Below, piece by piece: positions 43,964-56,199 of a DNA stretch of 64,000 bases. Origin of the DNA: Cymodocea nodosa (taxonomy: Eukaryota; Streptophyta; Magnoliopsida; Alismatales; Cymodoceaceae); assembly GCA_036874045.1 (NCBI GenBank), contig CM072343.1:9444001-9508000 (forward strand), read 5' to 3'. Each line of letters begins with the position of its first letter. Position 1 is the stretch's first letter. The position numbers were made by a program, and so were the translations under genes. The notes beneath the pieces were generated by a model that saw nothing but the letters and a program-made list of their open reading frames with translations, did not search any database and was not told the DNA's origin.

Positions 43964-45688
43964 TTAGTTCATTATTTTATCAATTAATTTTGATGATGAA
44001 AAATGTGTGGTTTAATTATTTCTGCCATATTTTAGCTGTCCTTTTATTCAAATGAATCTTGGCTAATTGCTTTGTACTCAAAGTCTTTTAAATTAGAATT
44101 CAGTAGGTTATTTTGTCTACAATGTATTGATTAGAGAGTTAATTTATAAGTCACCGAACAAAACAGGACAAATCAGATAGTTGAGCTTCTCTCCTAGCTT
44201 TTTAGACAGTTATATCAGTAACTATCCGAAAGGTATTTATCTTCGGTGAGTTAAGTTTTTTTTTCTGATATGACTTTTATGGTAAGTATCCGAAATCCCT
44301 TCTATTTCAGATAGTTAAGGTTTTTCTTTCCGGATAGTTAGGTGTTTCTCTCATTTAATGTATTTTCGGTTACTTTCTTTTGAAAGACACATGTTAGTCT
44401 CTCATCGCTTGACTTAAGTGACTTTTTGGAAGGTTACGATGTAACTATCTGAAAACTCTTAAGAATCGGAGAGTTACCTTCAGTAAGTATTCAAAAATAG
44501 TTTTAAGCTTCGGATGGTTAAGTTTTCCATTATTTCTGACTTAAGTGACTTTTCGGAAGGTTACCTGTGCAACTATTCGAAATGACTTAAGGATCAGAGA
44601 GTTATCTTTTATAAGTATCCGAAACGTGGCTTCTCTATCAGATAGTTTATTTTTAATATTTTATGATGCTATTTCAAAAGGACATGTGTTTCAATTTTAA
44701 TGCATGACTTAAGTGGTCTTTCGGTATTAGTTCTATCTATCCGAAATGATTTTGAAGTTTCGGTAGGTTATCTGTTTAAGTCTCCGATTTTCTAAAAGCC
44801 TCCGAAGATTTTATTTTACAGAAATTGCAACTATTATTAATTGACTAATCTTTGTGGCAAGATATCTTTTGATTGCAGATCTCAACTTTATTATGATTGA
44901 AGGTTGCTAGAAATGAATTACTACTTAAGGCATTTGACCTTTTCAGAATTCTTTCCACCTATGCAAATCTCGAAGGAAAAATAATAAAAAAGGATTTGTA
45001 GAAGACTAAAATAGACACATTTTTTTTAACACTCGAGAGGAGAAATTGTCTGCTTAGCATTTCTACAAACATTCTGAAGATTCGTCTGCAACAAAGCCTA
45101 GAAGATCAACAGTTGCAAATCAATCAAGAATTCTCCTCAAAGCTTCTTTGTCAACTCTTCATTAAAGTTGATCTAGTCTTGTGTGTCATTTTTATTTTGA
45201 GTTTGTGACTCCTAGTTTTAAACCATTTTCTCATTTGCTTTAAAACCTTAACTCACAAGGGTGTTGTGAGTATACCTTCATAAGGTCAGGACCTTTGTGA
45301 AGAGAGTGAAGTGTGATACTTCACTTGCTCAAGATTGGGGTCTTGAGTACACGAAGTTGGTGCTTTGTGTGAGGTTTTTGTTTAGCCTTTAAAAAAATAT
45401 CTGTAAGGTTGTTGCTTAGCTTGGAAAAGCAACTTGTTTAAGGTTTGTGCTTAGCCTTAAAAGCACTTAGTGGAATTCTCGAGGTTGTGACCTTGAGGAG
45501 TGGACTACCTAGTTTGGGGAACCACTATAAATCTCTTTGTGTTCTTTACTTTCTGCACTACAAGTTTTAATTCTAAAATCAATTAATCAGGGTTCATTAG
45601 TGTCAACAGCTTCCAAAGTTTTAAAAGCAAAATAAATTTTATTAGGACACTATTCACCCCCCCTCTAGTGTGCCATTCAATCCTTTCA
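43964..45688 (+). repeat. 5' LTR of C5
   Basis: 1725 bp. Starts TTAGTTCATTATTTT, the leading TG being lost, and ends CATTCAATCCTTTCA. Motif array at 44140-44790: TAACTATCCGAAA, TTCGG(T/A)NAGTTA, GACTTAAGTGACTTT and ACATGTGT. The U5 side has repeated GGTTGTTGCTTAGC / GGTTTGTGCTTAGC units (45390-45470). Confidence 0.88.
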
Positions 45689-45690
45689 AG

Positions 45691-45702
45691 TGGTATTAGA
45701 GC
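45691..45702 (+). promoter_or_regulatory. Primer binding site of C5 (one mismatch)
   Basis: TGGTATTAGAGC differs from the initiator tRNA-Met complement by a C-to-T change at base 7. Same place as the perfect PBS in C3. Confidence 0.9.
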
Positions 45703-45741
45703 AAGGTTATCTCTGTAATAGATTTAATCAATCTAAGACCA

Positions 45742-47599
45742 ATGGCAGAGGGTTAGCATGTACACCGATCTCCACTCTTTGATGGAAATAATTATGGCTT
45801 TTGGAAAAATAAAATGACTAATTTTTTAAATTCTATGGATGTGAAGGTATGGAGAGCAGTGGTTCGTGGAATACAACTTACAGATGTTCCTGAAGACATG
45901 TGGAATGATGAAGATGAGAAGAAAATTCAAATGCATGCAAGAGGAATGAATGCACTAACTTGTGCAATCACTACTGATATATACAACAAGATTTCTGCTT
46001 GTTCTACTGCACATGAAGCTTGGCGTACTTTAGAAATTACATATGAAGGGACAAATGAGGTGAAGGATACAAAAATAAGTATCCTACTGAGGAAATATGA
46101 AATGTTTAAAATGAAAGAGAATGAGAGTATCATTGATCTCATTTCTCATTTCATTGAGATTATAAATGGTTTGAAAAATCTCAAGAAAGAATTTCCCATG
46201 AAAGAACAGGTTATCAAAGTCTTGAGAAGCCTAAACAAAGATTGAAAAGCTAAGGCTACCTCCCTGCAAGATTCAAAGGATATGAGGACTTTCACTTTGG
46301 AAGATCTCACTGGCAATCTGTTAGCCTATGAGACTCAATTGAAAGATTGGAAAGAAGAGGAAGGAGAAACCTCAAGGAAGGTTGAAAAGAAAAAGGAGCT
46401 TGCACTAAAGGCTCAACAACCATCTGATGAGTCTGTTAATGAGTTTCTAGAAGAATTGGCATGTATTATCAAAAAATATAGAAAATTCTGAAAGAAAGGA
46501 AAAAGTCATGATAAAGGGAAGCAATCTGCTACAAAATGCTTCAACTACAACAGATATGGGCATTTTTAGAGCCAATGCACATATCAAAAGAAGGATGAAA
46601 GAAAGAACTTTGACAAGAAGAAATGTCATGGAAAACAGAAGTTTCATTAGAGAAGATTTAATCAAGGAAAGAAGAAAGCATTCCAAGTTACTTGGGATGA
46701 TTCTACAAAATTTGAAGTATCTGAAGGTACTAGTACTGATGGTACACAAACTGAGTCCGAGTCTGAAGAGCTAGCCAATGCTTGTTTTATGGCTAACACC
46801 AATGAGGTACATTCTGATTCAAATATAACTGATGAAATGATTTCTGATAATGATTCTGATGTATCAGATATAAATCAAGATGATTATAATGAATTATTGG
46901 AAGAACTGAAAATTGTTAGTTTGGAAAATTCTATGTTAAAAAGGAAATTATCAAATAGTAATAAAACTGCTGTTAAGTTAGAAAAGGAAATTACTACATT
47001 AAAAACTGAAAATTCTACATTAAAGAAGAATAAATTTGTTGTTGATAGTTCTGATATGCATGATAAAATTTTTGAACTTGAAAAATATAATTCAAAACTT
47101 ATTAAAGATCTAAAGGATAAATTCTTAGAAAACAAAAGGCTACAAGATGAATCTAAAAAATTGAATGAAAAATTTAAAAATCAATGTGTAGAAAAATCTA
47201 GTTCTAATTCTGATATAGAGAAATTAGAACAAGAAATTGGTAGACTGAAATTTAAACTAGGAGATTTTACCAAAGGAGATAAGAAACTGACCAATATTAT
47301 TAATAGTTATAAAGTCTTTCATGATAGAACTTGTATAGGTTTTAACTATGAACCACCAAAAACATATGCTTCTGTTAATTTTTCAAACAGCTATAAAATG
47401 GATTATGGAAATTGCTATTTGAAAACAATTAATAAAGAGAAAGTTATCTATGTGTTAAAAAGAAATATTGTTAATCAAAATAACACATGGATTTCAAAAC
47501 AAAATAGATTTCAAATATTCTCCACTAATAAAAATGGACCCAAGAAAATATGGGTACCAAAGGATGTGATTATGACTATTCTTGCAAGTCAAAAATAAA
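45742..47599 (+). pseudogene. Gag of C5
   Basis: ATG 45742 opens a 618-codon frame to TAA 47596. Start MAEG-stop-HVHRSPLFDGNNYG (TAG at 45754), then FWKNKMTNFLNS, SILLRKYEMFKMKENESI (UBN2-like gag core), and a zinc knuckle at about 46540-46580 reading CFNYNRYGHF-stop-SQC: second Cys lost, TAG where Gln is expected. A long coiled coil follows (46900-47290), ending GPKKIWVPK. Internal stops are TAG at 45754, 46567 and 46651 and TGA at 46243 and 46489; no frameshift is seen. Gag forms the particle that packages the RNA. Confidence 0.85.
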
Positions 47600-50500
47600 A
47601 GATCACGATGGGTGATGGACAGTGGTGCTTCAAAGCATATGACTAGAGATAAATCTGTCTTAAAAGACCTGAAGATGATTGATGGAGGAAATGTCAGATT
47701 TGGTAATGATCAGAAAGGTAAGATTATTGGTATCGGATCTGTTTATGTAAATGATAAAATGGTTATAGATAATGTCTTACTAGTTGAAAATTTAGAGTAT
47801 AATTTAATTAGTATTACTCAGTTAGAAGATAAAGGTTATATGGTTTTGTTTAAATCTAAAAAGTGTCTTGTTATTGATGAAAATTCTAATGAAGTTAAAT
47901 TTACTACTCATAGAAGAAATGATGTATGTTTTATAAATTTACTTGATGATGTTTCTACCACTAATTCCTGTTTAATTGCAAATAATTTAGATAATGCATG
48001 GTTATGGCATCATAGACTAGGTCATATTCATATGAAGCAACTAGATAAGTTAGCTAAGAAGAACCTAGTAGATGGTTTACCCAATTTGAAATTTAAAAAG
48101 GATAAAATCTGTGATGCATGTGAATTGGGAAAACAGAAGAAGAGTTCTTTTAAATCAGGAAAGCAAATTATATCTAGAAGAATTTTGGAATTAATTCACA
48201 TAGATTTATTTGGTCCTACTAGAATAGAAAGTTTAGGTGGAAAGAAATATGTATTTGTTCTAGTTGATGATTTTTCAAGATATACTTGGGTAATATTTCT
48301 TAGACATAAGTGTGAAGTATTTGAGGAGTTTAAAATTTTTCTGAATATGGTTCAAAATGAAAATCAATTGAAAGTTCAGAAAATTAAGAGTGATCATGGA
48401 GGGGAATTTGAAAATGAAAATATGGAAAAACTTTGCCAAGATCTAGGAATAGAACATAGATTTGCCATTCCTAGAGCCCCTTCTCAGAATAGAATCGTAG
48501 AGAGAAAGAATAGATCTCTTCAAGAAATGGCTAGAACTTTACTAAATGAAAACAAGGTTGCTTATTATTTTTGGGCTGAGGTAGTTAGTACTGCATGTTA
48601 TATTTTAAATAGAGTAACCCTAAGAAGAGATTTGAATAAGACTCCTTTTGAACTATGGATGGGAAGAATTCCTAAAGTTCATCATTTTAAAGCTTTTGGA
48701 TCTAAATGTTTTATTCTGAATACAAAGGAGAATAAGGATAAATTTGAAGCAAAATCTGATGATGGTATATTTTTGAGATATTCTTCAAGAAGTAAAGCAT
48801 ATAGAATTTATAACAAAAATTGTTTGGTTGTTGAAGAATCTATGCATGTAAATTTTGATGAAGAGCCAAGTAATATTTCAAAAGAAAGTATTGATACTTC
48901 AGATTATGAATGTGATGAATCAAATATTGGAGAATCTAGTTCCATGGGTCAAGAAAGAAATGACAACCCTTTGACTCATAAATTTTTGCCTCAACATCTT
49001 AAGGAGTTTATTATTGGTGATATTTCTAAAGGTGTGCAAACAAGATCTAGGATTAATGTATTCGAGTGCTATGCTTTTCTATCTGAAATAGAACCTAAAA
49101 ACATTAATGAGGCATTAAATGATGAATTTTGGATTAGTGCCATGCAGGAAGAACTTAATCAATTTAGAAGAAATGAAGTTTGGGACTTAGTTCCTAAACC
49201 TCTAGATCATTCAATTATTCACACTAAATGGATATTTAAGAATAAATCTGTTGAATCAAGGCATGTAATTAGAAATAAGGCTAGACTGGTAGCCCAAGGG
49301 TATAACCAATAGGAGGGAATAGATTTTGAAGAAACCTTTGCACCTATAGCTAGATTAGAATCTATTAGATTTTTTCTAGCTTTTGCTGCTCATATGAATT
49401 TTAAACTTTATCAAATGGATGTTAAAAGTGCATTTTTAAATGATTTTATTAAAGAAGTATTTGTTAGACAACCACCTGGTTTTGCTGATGCTGATTTTCC
49501 TGAGCATGTTTTCAAACTGAAGAAGGCCTTGTATGGTTTGAAACAAGCTCTGAGAGCTTGGTATGAGAGGCTGAAATCCTTTCTGTTAGATAATGGTTTT
49601 TCTATTGGTAAGGTTGACAATACCTTATTTTTTAAGAAAAATCATCTAGGTTTGTTAGTTGTTTAGATTTATGTAGATGATATCATTTTTGGAGCAACTA
49701 ATGAGGATTTAAGTAATAAGTTTGCAGATCAGATGAAGAATCAGTTTGAGATGAGTCTAATGGGTGAGTTGACATTCTTTCTAGGATAGCAAATTAAACA
49801 AGTTGAAAAAGGAATTTTTGTATATCAAGAAAAATATACAAAGCAACTTTTAGAAAAATTTGGAATGAGTAACTGCAAGTCCTTAGGCACTCCTATGAGT
49901 TCATCAATTAAATTGGAAAAAGATGAATCTGGACTAGCTGTTGATATTACCAAATATAGAGGATTGATAGGTTCTCTTCTTTATTTAACAACTTCTAGAC
50001 CTGATATCATGTTCAGTGTTTGTGCTTGTGCTCGTTTTCAAGCTCAACCAAAAGAATTTCACCTATCTATAGTTAAAAGGATAATGAAATACCTGCAAGG
50101 AGCCTCAAATTTTGGTTTAATGTATTTTAAAGATAGCAGTTTGGATCTAATTGGATATAATGATGTTGATTATGCTGGATGCAAATCTAATAGAAAGAGT
50201 ACTAGTGGAACTTGCCAACTATTTGGCAGTTCATTAATTTCATGGTTCAGTAAGAAGTAGAATTGTGTTGCCTTATCTACTACTGAAGCTGAATATGTTG
50301 CTACTGCCTTATGCTGTGCACAAATTCTTTGGATGAAACAAACTATGAAAGATTATGAAATTATATATGGAAAAACTCCTATTAATTGTGACAGTAATAA
50401 TGCGATAAGTCTGTCAAAGAACCCTATGTTGCACTCTCGGGCAAAACATATTGAGATAAAACACCATTTTTTGAGAGATAATGTTATGAAGGAGAACATT

Positions 50501-50620
50501 GAGCTGAATTTTGTCTCTACTCATGAGTAGTTGGTAGATATTTTCACTAAGCCTCTTGAAGAAAAATAGTTTATCAAATTGAGAAGAGATTTAGGAATAT
50601 GCTACCTAAATGATTTTTAA
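47582..50620 (+). pseudogene. Pol of C5 (PR, INT, RT, RNase H), one frame with TAG stops
   Basis: Frame +1 relative to gag, overlapping its end. Protease SRWVMDSGASKHMT (47610). INT: HHRLGHIHMKQ...CDACELGKQ, LIHIDLFGP, KSDHGGEF and RIVERKNRS (canonical NG is NR here). [27 protein letters not shown] and IYVDDIIFG (49670). RNase H: TEAEYVATALC, then DSNNAISLSKNP and HSRAKHIEIKHHF; end CYLNDF, TAA 50618. About 1012 codons with six internal stops, all TAG (49310, 49664, 49787, 50258, 50528, 50567), most where the family has Gln, and no frameshift. Not translatable as it stands without suppression. Confidence 0.92.
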
Positions 50621-52139
50621 CCTTACCTACTATCTTTTATATTTTACTTTTTCAATATTTACTTCACCATCTCTTTTTCTATTATTTGTTTATACTACGT
50701 TATTTTGATGATCTACTTCAGTGTAATTCTAATATTGAGTTATTTCTTGAGAATATTTACAAATTTTTTTTCAAACCTTAAAACAACAACAAAACAGACA
50801 ACTATCTTCATGGGATTTTCTACTAAGTTTATAAGTTACAATGACTTCTGACATCTATATTAAAATCAACTCAGATTAATTAATCAAAATTACTGAAGGC
50901 TTCTACTCCACAAATAGAATAATGCCCACATGACACTTAGAATGGGGATCTAAATCCAAAAAATAGCCAAGCTGCCTTATTATTTCAGTAATTGTATTCC
51001 TCTTTTCTAGGCTGAATGTTACATGATTAGATAATTTAGAGGTATTTAATATGTGAGGGTGAAAAACAAGGAAAAGTGGCTAGAAGGAATAAGACTCAAG
51101 ATATTTAACCTAACCTTGTCCAAATGTTTTTAACTTTCTACACTTTCCCATTTTCAGTACTATCAAAGTGATTGCAATTAAAAATAAAAAAAAATAAAAA
51201 AAATTGGAATGTTTGTTACAAAGAGCAACCAACACCAATATTGTCAACAAAAAAAAACCTCTGATTATGGTTATGTAGTACTGATAGTTTCATAATTCTC
51301 AAAGATCTTCTTTTCCTCTTAGTTAATTACATAACAGACATGGTTAAGGGAAAATATACCTTGGGGTTGCTTCATGGAAATTTCAAACTAGTCGGAGAGA
51401 ACATATTAAATGTGTCTAAATTTTTCTATTCTAAAAACATTAAGTTCTAGCACTGAAGTTTATAAAAACTGATTTCTTTAAGGTTAATAAGGTGAACCAT
51501 AGGATCAAATCTTTATGCTAAGTGAAATGTGTTATTTATCTTAATGTGGAGCCTTGAATTTTTTCAGTAATCCCCACGCAAACAATAATTTAAATATATA
51601 TATATATATATATATATCTCTATATATATAATCATAAATACAAAAATACCAATAACAATACAAATATATATATATATATACAAATACCACAACAAAACCT
51701 TTTCTTATTTATTTATTTTATTCAAAATTCAGGGGGAGTTTATTTTTTGGATGTTTGATTTTCTCAATTTTAAGCTCTATTCCTTTCTTAGTCAGCATAT
51801 TTTTAGGGGGAGTTATTTTCTTTACCTAGTTAGGTGATGGCAGTCATCAGAGAGTTAGCTTTTTGTCTTAAGGGCTTTTCAGATAGTTATGTTGTAACTA
51901 TTCGAAAAATTCTTAGTTTTCAGCAAGTTCCTATCTTGTGACCTTATTTCTTTTTTGGATAGTTATTCTGTAACTATCCGAAACTCTCATTCCTTTCGGT
52001 AAGTTCGACCTCTAACTCACCGATCTCTAGAACTTTCCGATACTTATATGCTTTCGGAGGGTTATCTTCTCACTCTGTCTCAACTTTCTGATTCTCAAAT
52101 CCTTCGTCTACTTCATCTCTTTTTCGTGCCTTCTACTTC
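50621..52139 (+). other. C5 spacer between pol and third ORF
   Basis: 1.5 kb, AT-rich, no gene. It holds TA microsatellites (51593-51630, 51663-51680), two additional purine runs (CAGGGGGAGTTT at about 51730 and TTAGGGGGAGTTA at about 51805) like the terminal tract, and a motif array at 51865-52065 (TAACTATTCGAAA, GGATAGTTATTC, TAACTATCCGAAAC, TAACTCACCGA) just before the third ORF. Multiplied polypurine tracts are known for Sireviruses. Confidence 0.72.
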
Positions 52140-54275
52140 ATGGCTTCATCTGGACGTTTTTCTAGTCTTTCTCTACAAGAGCAAGAATAGAGGATTCTTG
52201 TACTAGAACAAGAACTCTAATCAGGTATGGCAGACCTATCTCCTGACAAAATTCAACAAATTATTTCTGTCGGAGAAGAAGTTGTCGATATTGAGTCAGT
52301 TTATGGAACTTCAGAAATAGTTACTCGTTTCCTATGTTTGGAAAAACAACTTTCTCTTCTTCGAAAATTTTGTCCTGTCAGTACTCCTTTTCAGCATCAA
52401 AAGCATTTAAAATCCACCAAAACCTCTACTAGACATAAGAAATAGAAGACTAGTCAGTCATCTTCTGCTCCTTCCAAGGGTTCTAAGGATTCTTCCTCCG
52501 ATGATGAGGATATTTTTACTACTAAAGTTAACTCCTTAGAACCTTAGTTTAAATCAGTTTATGAGGCTTATGTTAGCCAATTTTTGAGTTCTTCTAAGGA
52601 TACTAGGGCTTCTAAGAAACATGCATTGCATATGGCCCTACAGTTACAAACTACCTTACTCAAGAGTAGAAATCAAGTGTTACTCAATCGACTCTGTAAT
52701 CAACCAGGAATAAAAATTCAAGAGCCTTCTAAACCTGCTTGTTATCATGCTACTTTTGTTATGGCCGATAAGCAGAAATTTATTGCTGAACCAGAATTCT
52801 ATTTGCCTAAGCAAGGAATTGATTTCAGGCATGTTGCTAGGAGAACTCATTCTAATTCTCCTGAGCTAACTATTGGCTCTTTATATCAAACTGCTCTTGG
52901 TTCTCCTAAATTGATTTCTCCATCTCCACATGATTTACTGCCTGCTTCTCCTATTCCTTCCTTTGAGGCTGCCAAAACTCAATTCACATACTCTAGGAGA
53001 AGAAAGAAAACTCTCTCCTCTCATCCGAGTTTTGCCAAACCTCCTTTTGTAAATAAAGAAGACTTCACTCCTCCTCCTCCTTCATTTGATGTAGAATCTC
53101 ATCCAATCCCTTCTCACACTCAAATGGTGATACAAGGATTGTATGCAGATTCGGGTTCTATTTCTGTTCCTCAATCTCCTCCACCTTCTGAAACCCCTCT
53201 AGTAGATGAAGATCCAGAGGTTGCACTCAATTACTCTTCAGACATCCCTACAAATTTATATTATTTCAGATCTTCTACAGCTTGGGATCTCTTTTTCAAT
53301 AAATATCAAGGAATGAAGATCATTTACAACAAACTAGTAAAATTTCAAGGAATGGATTCAATTCACAGTCTGCTCACTCATTAAGGGCTTTTAGGTCTTA
53401 TTTCTTCTCCATCAGGGTTATCCATTTTTGAAAACCTAATTCCCCTTTTCTACTCCAATCTTGAGATTTTTCCACATTTTTGTCTCCTACACCTACAAAA
53501 TCAAACAATAAGGGTTGATGGAGAATTCTTGGAGACTCTTTTTGGAATACCATCTACTGGTATAAATATTGCTCTTTCTCCATCATAACTAGGGTGGCAG
53601 GAATCAAAAATGAATAAATTGATTGGAAAAACTCCTAATAAAAAGTTTAAGTTAGTTAAGACTACAGATCTTAATGGTTTGGCCCGGATGATTGCCACTA
53701 TCCTATCTTCCTTTGTATTTCAGAAAATAGGTCATGTAGATGAATTGGAGAGGAAAGTTTACCAAGCCACTTATGCGGTGATGGCTGGTATAAAGGTTAA
53801 CTAGGCAAAAGTAATTATTGCTTAGATTACTCATCTGCAAAGTTTTCTATTTTATGGAGATTTCATTTATCATCTGATGGCTAGATATATTAATTTATTA
53901 GGCAAACCTCTGAAATCCATTAAAAGAAGAGTACTACAGCTTAAGGATCTTCAAAGAATGTCCTCCTCTGATCCGATTGTGTTGCCCCCTCCTTTTCAAC
54001 CATCTGCAACTCAGAATTCAGTACCTCAGTCTGTAGTAGCTTCACCTCATGCAGTACCTCCTTTTGTAGAAACTCCACCTCCTACAACACCTAATTCAGC
54101 TCCAACAGCTCCATTTACAGCAGTTGACAGTTTTGATACCCTCCTAAAATAGAATGAGCTTCTACTTCAACATAATCAGATGCTTTTGGATGAAGTGGCT
54201 CATTTAGAACAACTTTTGAGGGAGAAGGATACCTTAATTCAAGTTTTGTTACAGAAAAAGTCAACTAAATCTTAG
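52140..54275 (+). pseudogene. Third ORF of C5, related to the Athila-like aORF
   Basis: One 712-codon frame from ATG 52140 to TAG 54273, no frameshift, nine internal stops: TAG at 52188, 52443, 52545, 53802, 53823, 54150; TAA at 52218, 53382, 53586. Sireviruses often have an extra ORF here, sometimes called env-like. Its core, about residues 405-600, matches the gypsy aORF: GLLGLISS, FENLIPLFYSNL, LNGLARMIATIL, ATYAVMAGIKVN, FLFYGDFIYHLM. The N-terminal half is Ser/Pro-rich; the end is a coiled coil (LLLQHNQMLLDEVAHLEQLL). I see no signal peptide or membrane segment to support an envelope role. Confidence 0.78.
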
Positions 54276-54470
54276 ACTTTTTGTTTTCCTTTGATGTAAT
54301 TTTCTTTGTTTGTCTTACTCTGTATCCATATTGGTTATTACTCTTCATCAATGAATTTACATTTCCTTTATCTCCGTGTATTCTTCAATAAATTGTCTCC
54401 ACTTTTTAATCCTGACAAAGGGGGAGGATATACCTATTTACCATTTTGTCATCATCAAAAAGGGGGAGAT
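54276..54470 (+). promoter_or_regulatory. C5 3' noncoding region and polypurine tract
   Basis: Contains a first purine run ACAAAGGGGGAGGA (about 54416-54429) and the terminal AAAAAGGGGGAGAT (54457-54470) touching the LTR start TGTTAGTTC. The terminal run and preceding TCATCATC match element A. Confidence 0.85.
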
Positions 54471-56199
54471 TGTTAGTTCATTATTTTATCAATTAATTTT
54501 GATGATGAAAAACGTGTGGTTTAATTATTTCTGCCATATTTTAGCTGTCCTTTTATTCAAATGAATATTGACTAACTACTTTGTACTCAAAGTCTTTTAA
54601 ATTAGAATTCGATAGATTATTTTATCTACAATGTATTGATTGGAGAATTAATTTATAAGTTACCGAACAAAACAAGACAAATCGGATAGTTTAGCTTCTC
54701 TCCTAGCTTTTCAGACAGTTATATCAGTAACTATCCAAAAGGTATTTATCTTTGGTGAGTTAAGTTTTTTTTTTGGATATGACTTTTATGGTAAGTATCT
54801 GAAATCCCTTCTGTTTCAGATAGTTAAGGTTTTTCTTTCCAGATAGTTAGGTGTTTCTCTGATTTAATGTATTTCGGTTACTTTCTTTTGAAGGACACAT
54901 GTCAGTCTCTCATCGCTTGACTTAAGTGACTTTTTGGAAGGTTACGATGTAACTATCTGAAAACTCTTAAGAATCGGAGAGTTACCTTTAGTAAGTTTTC
55001 GAAAATAGTTTTAAGCTTCGGATGGTTGAGTTTTCTATTATTTTTGACTTGAGTGACTTTTCGGAAGGTTACCTATGTAACTATTCGAAATGACTTAAGG
55101 ATCGAAGAGTTATCTTTTATAAGTATCCGAAACGTGCCTTCTCTATCAGATAGTTTATTTTTAATATTTTATGATGCTGTTTCAGAAGGACACGTGTTTC
55201 AATTTTAATACATGACTTAAGTGGTCTTTCAGTATGTTAGTTCTATCTATCTGAAATGATTTTGAAGTTTCGGTAGGTTATCTATTTAAGTCTCCAATTT
55301 TCTAAAAGCCTCCGAAGATTTTATTTTACAGAAATTGCAACTATTATTAATTGACTAATCTTTGTGGCAAGATATCTTTTGATTGCAGATCTCAACTTTA
55401 TTATGATTGAAGGTTGCCAGAAATGAATTACTACTTAAGGTATTTGACCTTTTCAGAATTCTTTCCACCTATGCAAATCTCGAAGGAAAAATAAAAAAAA
55501 GGATTTGTAGAAGACTAAAATAGACACACTCATTTTTTTTAACACTTGAGAGGAGAAATTGTCTACTTAGCATTTCTGCAAACATTCTGAAGATTCGTCT
55601 ACAACAAAGCCTAGAAGATCAACAGCTGTAGATCAATCAAGAATTCTCCTCAAAGCTTCTTTGTCAACTCTTCATTGGAGTTGATCTGGTCTTGTGTGTC
55701 ATTTTCATTTTAAGTCTGTGACTCCTAGTTTTAAACCGTTTTCTCATTTGCTTTAAAACCTTAACTCACAAGGGTGTTGTGAGTATACCTTCATAAGGTC
55801 GGGGCCTTTGTGAAGAGAGTGAAGTGTGATACTTCACTTGCTCAAGATTGAGGTCTTGAGTACACAAAGTTGGTGCTTTGTGTGAGGTTTTTGTTTAGCC
55901 TTTAAAAAAACATCTGTAAGGTTGTTGCTTAGCCTGGAAAAGCAACTTGTTTAAGGTTTGTGCTTAGCCTTAAAAGCACTTAGTGGAATTCTCAAGGTTG
56001 TGGCCTTGAGGAGTGGACTACCTAATTTGGGGAACCACTATAAATCTCTGTGTTCTTTACTTTCTACACTGCAAGTTTTAATTCCAAAATCAATTAATCA
56101 GGGTTCATTAGTGTCAACAACTTCCAAAGTTTTAAAAGCAAAATAAATTTTATTAGGACACTATTCACCCCCCCTCTAGTGTGCCATTCAATCCTTTCA
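54471..56199 (+). repeat. 3' LTR of C5
   Basis: 1729 bp, TGTTAGTTC...CAATCCTTTCA, direct repeat of 43964-45688 with scattered, mainly C/T and G/A differences. The same motif array lies at 54655-55325. The small frame at 55958-56146 is not supported. Confidence 0.9.

Larger units (their letters stand above)
43964..56199 (+). mobile_element. Full-length Sirevirus-like Ty1/copia element C5 with a third ORF
   Basis: 12.2 kb with LTRs 43964-45688 and 54471-56199, PBS, gag, pol, a 1.5 kb spacer, an extra ORF and polypurine tract. It lies inside the G3 aORF. The right flank is CTAAC; comparison with G1 suggests a few bases were lost at the left junction, so the 5 bp duplication is not exact. The LTRs look very similar, indicating a fairly recent insertion. 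All three coding frames are unshifted, disabled only by stop codons. Confidence 0.9.

Noticed and set aside
51593-51680. TA-rich stretch as a replication origin or MITE
   Set aside because: Simple TA microsatellite without terminal inverted repeats or target duplication.
47582-54275. Reassignment of UAG (to Gln or Trp) in this genome
   Set aside because: TAG replaces both Gln (CAG) and Trp (TGG, as in KVN-stop-AKV), and TAA and TGA stops also occur. C-to-T decay on either strand explains all of these; pol itself ends in TAA.
52140-54275. Envelope glycoprotein gene in C5
   Set aside because: No signal peptide, transmembrane helix or cleavage site is apparent; the core matches the cytosolic-looking aORF of the gypsy elements.
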